From assembly GCA_965214525.1 (NCBI GenBank), contig CBDCCB010000001.1, positions 1 to 42,902 on the forward strand: 42,902 bases of DNA, given 5' to 3'. This stretch comes from Qipengyuania_B sp965214525. GTDB lineage: Bacteria; Pseudomonadota; Alphaproteobacteria; Sphingomonadales; Sphingomonadaceae. Under the pieces are notes generated by a model. That model was given only the letters and a program-made list of their open reading frames with translations, had not been told where the DNA came from and searched no databases. A program made the position numbers and the translations under genes. Shown in pieces: positions 8,666-16,263 of the stretch (its first letter is position 1; every line of letters starts with the position of its first letter).

Positions 8666-9705
8666 GCCTTGACTCCTGCGCCTCTCGCGGGTGCCGCTTC
8701 GGGATCGAGCGGCCAGCGCGGGCGGGCAGGAATGTCCAGGGGATCACCGCGTCCCGACGGCTGCAATGCCCGTCGCTCGCATCCTGCCCAGGCGATCATC
8801 GTCGCATTGTCTGTGCAAAGGGCCAGTGGCGGTGCGACGAAGCGCATCGCGTTGCCCGTCGCAAAGCTTTTCAACGCCGATCGTACGGCCATGTTCGCGG
8901 CGACCCCGCCGGCAACGACAAGTGCCGGAGCGTTCGCAGTCGCGCGGCAGGCATGGGTCAGTCTGTCGAGCAGGCAATCGATTGCCGCCTGCTGGAAGCT
9001 CGCGGCGATGTCACCATCGTCGTATCGTCCCCCTTCCTTCGCCCGCGCGACTGCGCTTTTGAGACCAGCAAACGAAAAATGCGGCTCGCTGCTGCCCGAC
9101 AACGGGCGGGGAAGCGGTACGGCGTGTGGATTGCCCTGCCGCGCCAATTGTTCGACCGCGGGGCCACCGGGGAACCCCAGGCCGAGCACCTTTGCCGTCT
9201 TGTCGTAGGCTTCGCCCAGGGCGTCATCGATGGTCGTGGCGAGGCGGCGATAACGGCCGACCCCCTCGACCAGCAAGATCTGGCAGTGCCCCCCGGACAC
9301 CAGCAGCAGCAGATAAGGGAAGACCAGTTCGGAATCGGTCAGCCGCGGTGATAGCGCATGGCCCTCGAGGTGATTGATCGCCAGTAGCGGTCTGTCCGCC
9401 GCCATCGCCAAGGCCTTGGCGGTGACCAGACCGACCATCACACCGCCAATCAACCCCGGCCCGGCGGTCGCGGCGATCGCGTCGCATTGGGCGAGGGACA
9501 ATCCGGCATCCTTCAATACGCGCTCTATCATTGGCGCCAACCGGTCGGCATGGGCACGGGCGGCTATCTCGGGGACGACACCGCCATAGGGACTGTGAAA
9601 GTCATCCTGCGATGCGACCCGTTCCGCCAAAATCCGGCGATCGCCTGTGACCAGCGCCGCCGCCGTCTCGTCGCAGCTCGACTCTATTCCCAACACGATA
9701 CCCAT
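8662..9705 (-). CDS. tsaD: tRNA N6-adenosine threonylcarbamoyltransferase
   Basis: TsaD transfers the threonylcarbamoyl group from TC-AMP to A37 of tRNAs that read ANN codons, with TsaB and TsaE. The 347-residue protein begins GIVLGIESSCDETAAALV, carries the metal-binding HLEGH motif (INHLEGHALSPRL) and the ASKHA nucleotide-binding elements LLLVSGGHCQILLVEG and ALVVAGGVAANMAVR, and ends with CTDNATMIAWAG. The length is normal. It is divergent from hemC across 45 nt, which must hold both promoters, and overlaps gpsA downstream. Confidence 0.97.
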   Translation of the reverse strand: MGIVLGIESSCDETAAALVTGDRRILAERVASQDDFHSPYGGVVPEIAARAHADRLAPMIERVLKDAGLSLAQCDAIAATAGPGLIGGVMVGLVTAKALAMAADRPLLAINHLEGHALSPRLTDSELVFPYLLLLVSGGHCQILLVEGVGRYRRLATTIDDALGEAYDKTAKVLGLGFPGGPAVEQLARQGNPHAVPLPRPLSGSSEPHFSFAGLKSAVARAKEGGRYDDGDIAASFQQAAIDCLLDRLTHACRATANAPALVVAGGVAANMAVRSALKSFATGNAMRFVAPPLALCTDNATMIAWAGCERRALQPSGRGDPLDIPARPRWPLDPEAAPARGAGVKA

Positions 9706-9750
9706 CCGCCTTTCCCTTAGCCCAAAGCGGCGCTAGGGCAAACGCCCGTC

Positions 9751-10680
9751 ATGCCCGCTTCTCTTCAACTTCGGCTCGGCACGAGGCGTTCGCCACTGGC
9801 GATGGCGCAGGCTCTCGAAGCGCGCGCACGGCTTTGCGCCGCGCATGATTGGCGCCCTGAGCAAGTGGAATTGGTGCCCGTGGTCGCAAGCGGAGATCGT
9901 ATTCAGGATCGACCGCTGGCCGAGATCGGCGGGAAGGCATTGTGGACCCGCGAACTCGATGCGTTCCTGGCGGACGGGCGGATCGATGCCGCGGTACATT
10001 CGATGAAGGATGTGGAAACCGTGCGTCCCGCCGAACTGACCATCGCTGCAACATTGCCTCGGGCCGACCGGCGCGACCGGCTGATCGGGGCGAGTGCGCT
10101 AGCCGATCTCCCCCCGGGCGCCATTGTGGGGACCAGCGCGCCCCGCCGCGCCGCGCAACTGCTTTGGCATCGCCCCGATTGCAAGGTTGTCTCGATCCGG
10201 GGCAATGTAGACACGCGGCTGGCGAAGCTCGCCGGTGGGGCGGTCGATGCAACCTTTCTGGCCGCAGCAGGGCTCGACCGGCTGGATCGACACTCGGTCG
10301 GAGCGGTGCTGGAGAGCGACATGTGGCTTCCGGCACCCGCGCAAGGGGCTATCGGATTGGAATGCCGGACCAACGATATGCGCGTGCGGGATTTGCTTGC
10401 GGCGGTCGATCATCCGACGACGCATGCCGAAATTGCGAGCGAACGCGCTTTTTTGGACGGGCTGGGTGGAACCTGCCACAGTCCGATAGCGGTCGTGACC
10501 GCCTGGCTTGGCCATCGGATCGAGCTGACTGCCAGCCTGTTCAGCCCCGACGGGGCCGAGCGCACGGACGGTGCCCTGCTGCTGGACCCTGCTGAACCGT
10601 CGCAAGCGCACGAGCTGGCGCGAACGCTGTTGAACAAATCGAGCCCGCGCATCACCGATCATTTCGCGGCGCCGGTTTGA
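9751..10680 (+). CDS. hemC: hydroxymethylbilane synthase (porphobilinogen deaminase)
   Basis: HemC joins four porphobilinogens into hydroxymethylbilane in heme and chlorophyll synthesis. The 309-residue protein shows LRLGTRRSPLAMAQA at the start, VASGDRIQDRPLAEIGGKAL, the catalytic Asp87 in HSMKDVET, VGTSAPRRAAQL, VSIRGNVDTRL for cofactor and substrate phosphate contacts, and Cys242 in LGGTCHSPIAV, which carries the dipyrromethane cofactor. The length is normal. The hemD start overlaps its stop, so the two consecutive pathway enzymes are translated together. No strong ribosome site is visible before ATG 9751. Confidence 0.96.
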   Translation: MPASLQLRLGTRRSPLAMAQALEARARLCAAHDWRPEQVELVPVVASGDRIQDRPLAEIGGKALWTRELDAFLADGRIDAAVHSMKDVETVRPAELTIAATLPRADRRDRLIGASALADLPPGAIVGTSAPRRAAQLLWHRPDCKVVSIRGNVDTRLAKLAGGAVDATFLAAAGLDRLDRHSVGAVLESDMWLPAPAQGAIGLECRTNDMRVRDLLAAVDHPTTHAEIASERAFLDGLGGTCHSPIAVVTAWLGHRIELTASLFSPDGAERTDGALLLDPAEPSQAHELARTLLNKSSPRITDHFAAPV

Positions 10681-11414
10681 CAGGCGCTGTCGTGGCGATC
10701 CGGCCGGAGCCGGGATTGACCCGGACGTTGGCATTGGGCGACAGGATCGGCCTGGCGGTCACGGCAATGCCCTTGTTCAAGGTTCAAACCGTCGCTTGGC
10801 AGGCTCCGTTGGCAACACATTATGACGGCATCCTTGCGGGCAGCGCCAATGTATTTCGCCACGGCGGAGCGGAACTCGCAGGCTTGGTGACCTTGCCCAT
10901 TTACGCAGTCGGACGCGAAACCGCCAAGGCTGCCCAAGCCGCCGGGTTCACCGTTCACAGTGTGGGCGAGGGGGGATTGCAAGAGGTAGTCGACAGGCTG
11001 GCTGGACAGCAGTCGCGCCTGCTGCGCTTGGCCGGTGCCGCGCATGTCGATCTGCAACCACCGACCGGCATTTCCATCGATTTGATGACCGTCTACCGGT
11101 TGCAGGCGCTTCCATTGCCTGACGATCGACTGCCGGTATTGCGGGCAAGGGCCACCGTGCTGCTCCACTCGGCAGCGGCAGCGCAGCACTTTGCTATGGA
11201 ATGCGATCGCGTCGGATGCGTGCGATCTGGCATTCGGCTGGCGGCGCTAGGGCCACGCATCGCGAAGGCGGCATGCAGGGGCTGGGCCGACGTTCGCTGG
11301 CCCCGGCACCCCACCGATACCGCGCTGTTGGCATTGGCGCGGGAAATGTGTCAAAAGGCAAACGAGGGACGGATCGAGGGGCCTGAAGCGATCGAGGGGT
11401 CGCGGGATACGTAG
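10677..11414 (+). CDS. hemD: uroporphyrinogen-III synthase
   Basis: HemD closes hydroxymethylbilane with inversion of ring D to give uroporphyrinogen III. The family is poorly conserved, but the protein has the expected two-lobed pattern: AIRPEPGLTRTLALG at the N-terminus, a lobe boundary with LPIYAVGRETAKAAQAAGF (the conserved VGxxTA-like turn), LRLAGAAH, and a C-terminal VGCVRSGIRLAALGPRIAKAA. TTG at 10677 overlaps the hemC stop by 4 nt; GTG at 10692 would begin right before AIRPEPG and may be the real start. Position directly after hemC strongly supports the call. Confidence 0.85.
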   Translation: MTGAVVAIRPEPGLTRTLALGDRIGLAVTAMPLFKVQTVAWQAPLATHYDGILAGSANVFRHGGAELAGLVTLPIYAVGRETAKAAQAAGFTVHSVGEGGLQEVVDRLAGQQSRLLRLAGAAHVDLQPPTGISIDLMTVYRLQALPLPDDRLPVLRARATVLLHSAAAAQHFAMECDRVGCVRSGIRLAALGPRIAKAACRGWADVRWPRHPTDTALLALAREMCQKANEGRIEGPEAIEGSRDT

Positions 11415-11415
11415 C

Positions 11416-12351
11416 ATGAACATGGCGGACCAGACGATCGTGCGGGCGACACGCCCAAACTCGCTCAAAAAAGCGATATGGTTCGGCTTGGTGGCCTTTA
11501 TCGCGGGCGCGGTGCTTGCCGGTATGCTGGCCTATCGGCTGTATCAGCAACGGGTCGCTGAGCTTCAGGAGCAGCCCGCCATTACGCAAACGCAAGCAGT
11601 TACGGCGTCGAACACTCGGCCCAGCCCATCAATGACCGCGACGGTTTCACCGTCCGCGGCTGAAGCAAAGGTAGAGTCGGCGCAAGTCCTGCGGGTCGTC
11701 GAACAGCAAGGCGGTCTGGACCAGCGTCTTGCCGCTGCCGAACAGCGTATCGCCCGGCTCGATCTTCAGACGCAAGCCGCGGCCGGCAATGCAGCGCGTG
11801 CGGAAGGGCTGCTGATCGCCTTCGCCGCACGACGCGCGATCGAACGCGGAGCGGAACTCGGGTTCCTGGCGGATCAGTTGCGGTTGCGCTTTGGCGATGC
11901 CCTCCCCAACGCGGTCGACACTGTGGTGACCTTCTCGCGCGCTTCTGTCACGATCGACCAGTTGATCGCCCGTCTGGAAGGATTGGGTCCGGACCTGTCC
12001 CAAACCGAGAATAAGATGTCCTTCGACAAAATCCGCAGCGAGCTATCCTCTTTGTTCGTCATCCGGCGCGAGACGACACCCAGCGCCAGACCCGCTCGTC
12101 GGCTGGAGCGGGCACGTCTCTTTCTGGAAAGCGGGAGAGTCGAGGCGGCTATTGCCGAAGTGCGCGGCCTTCCCGGCGCTGCCCGCGGGCGCGCCTGGAT
12201 CGACGACGCGCAGCGCCTAGCCACCGCACAGCGAGCGCTGGACCTCATCGAGACGTCCGCAGTCTTGGAACCGCGCCGCCTGCGCACCGGGCAGGGACAA
12301 CGGATCGAACAGCCGAGCCCCGCCGTGGCTCCTACGAATGGCGCGGACTAG
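11416..12351 (+). CDS. membrane-anchored coiled-coil protein after hemD (mitofilin/HemX-like)
   Basis: The 311-residue protein has a short cytoplasmic start, one membrane helix (AIWFGLVAFIAGAVLAGMLAY), a Ser/Thr/Ala linker, and then a long helical region with heptad character (LDQRLAAAEQRIARLDLQTQ). The C-terminal part contains RARLFLESGRVEAAIAEV and ALPNAVDTVVTFS-like helices. It follows hemD by 1 nt, the place where alphaproteobacteria carry a COG4223/mitofilin-related gene. A role in membrane organisation or heme-enzyme support is inference only. It ends in a CTAG that also holds the stop of the convergent ubiH-type gene. Confidence 0.7.
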   Translation: MNMADQTIVRATRPNSLKKAIWFGLVAFIAGAVLAGMLAYRLYQQRVAELQEQPAITQTQAVTASNTRPSPSMTATVSPSAAEAKVESAQVLRVVEQQGGLDQRLAAAEQRIARLDLQTQAAAGNAARAEGLLIAFAARRAIERGAELGFLADQLRLRFGDALPNAVDTVVTFSRASVTIDQLIARLEGLGPDLSQTENKMSFDKIRSELSSLFVIRRETTPSARPARRLERARLFLESGRVEAAIAEVRGLPGAARGRAWIDDAQRLATAQRALDLIETSAVLEPRRLRTGQGQRIEQPSPAVAPTNGAD

Positions 12352-13562
12352 GCGCGCATCAATTCGGGGACATCGCCAGAGATACCGCGCGCTTCATCCA
12401 TGAACCAGTTCTTCAGCGGCGCGATCCGTTGCACCCCGCCCATGCCAAGGCGGCGGATCGCCGAGGCAGTGCGGCCCGGTACGTTAAACAGCCGCGTCAA
12501 TCCGTCGGTGGCAAGGGCAACGCTGAACGTATCGAGACCGCGCCAATCCTCGTAACGCTTGAGCAATTGGGTATCACCCGGATCGAGGCCAAGACGCATT
12601 CCTTCGTCAAGAACTTCCACCAGGGCGCCGACATCGCGCAACCCCAGGTTGAGGCCCTGCCCGGCAATCGGGTGAATTGCGTGTCCTGCATCGCCGACCA
12701 GCGCGAGCCGTTCCGCGGTGATCTTCGCAGTATGGTGAAATCCAAGTAGATAGGAGGATCGGGGACCGACCGCGGTCAGCTTGCCAAGGATACCGTCCAT
12801 TTGCGCTTCTGCCTCAGCGAGGAAAGCCCGGTCGCCAAGTTTGAGATAACCTGCGGCATCCCCCTCGCTCACTGTCCATACCAGCGCACTGCGATGACGG
12901 CCTTTCTCATCGTCGAGCAACGGGAGCAACGCGAACGGCCCGGCGGGATAGAAGACTTCCCAAGCCACCCCGTCATGCGGCCTATCGTGCGTCAACCCGG
13001 CGATAATGGCGCGGTGGTCGTACGCCCAGCGTGCGACCGGAATGCCGGCTTCCCGCCGCGTGGGGGATTCGCGTCCTTCCGCGCCGATCATCAGGCTGCC
13101 GGCAAGGCTGGTGCCGTCGGCCAGTGTAGCGGAAACTTTAAATAGGTCGCGCGTCCGTTCGACGATTTGTGCCTTGGAGTGCCAATGGATTGCAAGTTCC
13201 TCCTTCGCCGCCGCGAACAGGGTCTGGCGCAAGGTACGATTGGCGAACATCCGGCCCAAAGAACCCTCATGGGGTTCGGGTTGGAAGTCGATCCGCCCCG
13301 GCCGCATCTGGTCGGTAACCGCAATACTGGAGATCGGACTACCCAGCGGCTCCAGCGTATCGGCAAGACCGATATTGCGAAACAGCCGCCAGCTGGCAGT
13401 CGAGATGGCGGTGGCGCGGCCGTCGAACCCCTCTGCCGTCAAATCCGCAGGATCGGCGCGATCGACGACATGACTCGTGATGCCTTTTCTTGCCGCCGTC
13501 AGCGCCAGCGTCATGCCGACAAGCCCGCCGCCAATAATCAGGAGATCGCGCTTGTCGTTCAT
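12348..13562 (-). CDS. UbiH/UbiF/Coq6-family FAD-dependent ubiquinone hydroxylase
   Basis: A class-A flavin mono-oxygenase of the ubiquinone pathway. The 404-residue protein opens with the ADP-binding fold LLIIGGGLVGMTLALTAA, has the middle motif MIGAEGRESPTRREAGI, and carries the family signature GDAGHAIHPIAGQGLNLGL near residue 290, which binds FAD ribityl and substrate. These enzymes hydroxylate the quinone ring at C5, C6 or C1; sequence alone does not say which, so no Ubi letter is given. The stop shares a CTAG with the convergent coiled-coil gene. No strong ribosome site is visible before ATG 13562. Confidence 0.88.
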   Translation of the reverse strand: MNDKRDLLIIGGGLVGMTLALTAARKGITSHVVDRADPADLTAEGFDGRATAISTASWRLFRNIGLADTLEPLGSPISSIAVTDQMRPGRIDFQPEPHEGSLGRMFANRTLRQTLFAAAKEELAIHWHSKAQIVERTRDLFKVSATLADGTSLAGSLMIGAEGRESPTRREAGIPVARWAYDHRAIIAGLTHDRPHDGVAWEVFYPAGPFALLPLLDDEKGRHRSALVWTVSEGDAAGYLKLGDRAFLAEAEAQMDGILGKLTAVGPRSSYLLGFHHTAKITAERLALVGDAGHAIHPIAGQGLNLGLRDVGALVEVLDEGMRLGLDPGDTQLLKRYEDWRGLDTFSVALATDGLTRLFNVPGRTASAIRRLGMGGVQRIAPLKNWFMDEARGISGDVPELMRA

Positions 13563-13617
13563 GGTTCGGGCCGGTCCATCATTGAGAGTTCAGTTGCGGC
13601 TATCTAAGGCTCGGCGC

Positions 13618-15690
13618 ATGACGGTGGCAAGCATGATGGATGGAATGACGCGCCTGCTTCGGCTGAGCGCGCTGATTTGTCTTGCTGTGATCGCTGTTCG
13701 GGCCGCTGCCCAAACGCAGCCGCAGGCCAATGATATCAGCGTCGCCTGGTTCGCCGAAGAAGTGCCCAAGCCGGGGGAAACGGTGATGACGGCGCTGCGG
13801 TTCACGCCCCGCTCGCCCGAATGGCATGGCTATTGGTCGAACCCCGGCGATGCGGGGCTGGGCATGCAGGTCGATTGGCGCTTACCCGAAGGTTGGAGCG
13901 CTGGCGAACCATTGTACCCCGTTCCCCGGACATTGACCGTTGCCGGACTGATGAGCCATATTTACGAAGGCGAATACGCGGTGCTTGTCCCGCTGACGGT
14001 TGGGCGCGACGGACCCGTCCGCGCGTCCATCGCCTATCTCGCCTGCACCGATGCGATCTGCGTTCCTCAGCAAGCGGAGGTGATGTTGCAGATACCTTCG
14101 GCCGGGCACGATGGACGGTTCGACCAATGGCGCGCAGCCACCGCCCCTGTTCTTACCAGCCAGGGCAGGTTTGCGATCAACGGCGATCTTCTGCGGTTGG
14201 CGATCCCGCTGTCAGCGGCGCAAACCCTCGGCGACCCGCATGTGTTCATCGGTAATGAGCAACTGGTCGAGGCCGGCAGTCCGCAGCAATTCTTTCGCGA
14301 GGGCGATCTGCTTGTTGCCGAAGTGCCGTTGGCCGGGACTGCCGATGATCCCAGCCTCGTTACAGGCATACTTTCCTTCGACGATGGCACACGCGACGGT
14401 GTCCGCTTCTCGGCCCGATGGGGGGATGTGCCGACAGGCCTGGCAGCGATGGCCGATAACGGGCTCACTCCTACGCAACTCCTGTTGCTGCTTGGCGGCG
14501 CTCTCTTGGGCGGCCTGCTGCTTAACGTCATGCCCTGCGTATTCCCCATCCTAAGCTTGAAAGCGCTGGCGCTGGTGCGGGCGGGCGTCAGCCAGCGCGA
14601 GGCGCGCCGCGATGGAATTGCCTATGCCGGAGGCGCGGTCATCACCTGTCTGATGCTGGGTGCGATCGTCCTGCTGCTGCGCGCCGGGGGCGAGCAGGTT
14701 GGCTGGGCGTTCCAATTGCAGGACCCGGCAATCGTCGTCGCGCTGTTCGTACTGGCGACGGTGATTGCAGCGAACTTCCTGGGCATGTTCGAGATACCCA
14801 GCCTGCCCCTTCGCAGTGGCGGCAAGCCGGGGGGAGCCTTCGCGACCGGAGCGCTGGCGGCCTTCGTCGCGACCCCGTGCACCGGGCCGTTCATGGCTGC
14901 GGCGCTCGGCGCGGCGCTGCTGCTGCCCGTGCTGCCCGCATTGGCAATGTTCGCGGCGCTGGGGTTCGGGCTCGCACTACCCTTCCTCCTGCTTGGCTTC
15001 GTGCCCGCTTTGCGGCAGCGGCTGCCCCGGCCCGGCGGGTGGATGACCACCTTCCGCCGCTGGATGGCATTGCCGATGGGGCTGACAGCGGCTGCGCTGT
15101 TGTGGTTGTTGTGGAGAGTGGGGGGGGGCTGGTTTGCTGCGTTCTCTGCCGCACTGGCCCTTGCCGTAATCATTGGTTTGGCCCATCTATGGGGGCGGCA
15201 GATCCTTACCGGCTTTCGGCCGCGCAGATGGGGCGCGGGGTTGGCGGCTTTGGTAGCTGTGAGTTTCTCAATCCTTTTAACGCAAGTTTTCAATCCTTCG
15301 TCCGATACCGCAACCGGCACGCTGCAAGCCGCCCCTTTTACCGAGGCCAAACTTGCCGATGCACGCTCGACCGGCGCGCCCGTATTCGTTTACTTCAGTG
15401 CCGACTGGTGCCTGACCTGCAAGGTCAACGAACAGGTCGCGATTGAGCGGGAAGCAACCCGTGCTGCGTTCGAGAAAGCGAGCGTAGTCGCACTTCGCGG
15501 CGACTGGACGCGGCGTGACCCGGACATCACCCGCTTTCTGACCCAGCAGGGTGCAGCCGGCGTTCCGCTTTACCTCTGGTATGCGCCGGGGAGCGGCCCG
15601 CCGCAAACCTTGCCGCAAATCCTTACGGCCAACATGCTCATCGAGCGGGCGACGGCATCTGATGCTCGTCAAGCAGTTCGGGCGAATTGA
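13618..15690 (+). CDS. DsbD-family protein-disulfide reductase
   Basis: The protein (690 aa) moves electrons from cytoplasmic thioredoxin across the inner membrane to periplasmic thiol proteins. It has a signal peptide (LLRLSALICLAVIAVRAAAQ), an N-terminal DsbC/DsbD-alpha-like periplasmic domain (WHGYWSNPGDAG, with Cys in LACTDAICVP), about eight membrane helices with the two redox Cys regions NVMPCVFPIL and VATPCTGPFM, and a C-terminal thioredoxin domain with FSADWCLTCK (Cys598 and Cys601). The longer frame upstream to 13477 lies antisense to the ubiH-type gene; ATG 13618 or ATG 13645 fits the signal peptide. It resembles the ScsB/DsbD-like branch. Its last 53 nt overlap the convergent lipoprotein gene. 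Confidence 0.9.
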   Translation: MTVASMMDGMTRLLRLSALICLAVIAVRAAAQTQPQANDISVAWFAEEVPKPGETVMTALRFTPRSPEWHGYWSNPGDAGLGMQVDWRLPEGWSAGEPLYPVPRTLTVAGLMSHIYEGEYAVLVPLTVGRDGPVRASIAYLACTDAICVPQQAEVMLQIPSAGHDGRFDQWRAATAPVLTSQGRFAINGDLLRLAIPLSAAQTLGDPHVFIGNEQLVEAGSPQQFFREGDLLVAEVPLAGTADDPSLVTGILSFDDGTRDGVRFSARWGDVPTGLAAMADNGLTPTQLLLLLGGALLGGLLLNVMPCVFPILSLKALALVRAGVSQREARRDGIAYAGGAVITCLMLGAIVLLLRAGGEQVGWAFQLQDPAIVVALFVLATVIAANFLGMFEIPSLPLRSGGKPGGAFATGALAAFVATPCTGPFMAAALGAALLLPVLPALAMFAALGFGLALPFLLLGFVPALRQRLPRPGGWMTTFRRWMALPMGLTAAALLWLLWRVGGGWFAAFSAALALAVIIGLAHLWGRQILTGFRPRRWGAGLAALVAVSFSILLTQVFNPSSDTATGTLQAAPFTEAKLADARSTGAPVFVYFSADWCLTCKVNEQVAIEREATRAAFEKASVVALRGDWTRRDPDITRFLTQQGAAGVPLYLWYAPGSGPPQTLPQILTANMLIERATASDARQAVRAN

Positions 15691-16237
15691 ACCGCTCGCA
15701 TCTTTGGATAAGTTCGCGCGGCAACGGGCTGGCATTGAGCTTCACCGTGCCGGTGCCCGGCAAGGTCGCTTCGACGGAGCGACCGCCTGCCAGCACTTCG
15801 ATCTTGGCGTTGTCGAGAGCGATATCGCCCTGCCAGACATCGGCGTTTCCGGCGCGCGTCGCATCCATCGGCCAGCGCGCGATGTGACCGTTGCCGATCA
15901 TCGCGATCAATGCTTCGCCCCCTTGCGGCGCACGGGCGAAACGCGTCAGCCGCAACTTCGAGGTGACCCCGTCCCGTTCGCAGGCAAGGGCGATGAACGG
16001 GGTTTGGCCCGGATTGCCGAAAATGAGGCGGTCTGCCTCCCGGCTTCGGGCCCAAACCGCATCCTGCGTGTCCGGCGAGGGGATTAGCTCGACCGTTTCC
16101 GCACTTGTTTGCGGCGCGAAGCGCGCTGCCCGCTCGGCATAATGATCCGTCGCGGGCGGGCTGCAAGCAGCGACAAATTGCAACCCTAAGGCGATCAATA
16201 TCGGGCTAGCGTGACCTGCCCTGAATGGGCACTTCAT
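15638..16237 (-). CDS. predicted lipoprotein of unknown function
   Basis: The protein starts with a type II signal peptide ending in LQFVAACSPP, where the Cys would be lipidated. The rest is not recognised: a region ARFAPQTSAETVELIPSP, a middle beta-rich part (FGNPGQTPFIALACERDG), and LPGTGTVKLNASPLPRELIQ near the end. It is probably a periplasm-facing lipoprotein. ATG 16237 gives a normal signal peptide; an upstream GTG at 16267 overlaps the uvrB TGA by 4 nt and has a weak GGGCGGGA before it, so coupling to uvrB is possible. The 3' end overlaps the convergent DsbD-like gene by 53 nt. Confidence 0.7.
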   Translation of the reverse strand: MKCPFRAGHASPILIALGLQFVAACSPPATDHYAERAARFAPQTSAETVELIPSPDTQDAVWARSREADRLIFGNPGQTPFIALACERDGVTSKLRLTRFARAPQGGEALIAMIGNGHIARWPMDATRAGNADVWQGDIALDNAKIEVLAGGRSVEATLPGTGTVKLNASPLPRELIQRCERFNSPELLDEHQMPSPAR

Positions 16238-16263
16238 GGTTGAGCGGAACGCATCGCACCGCG

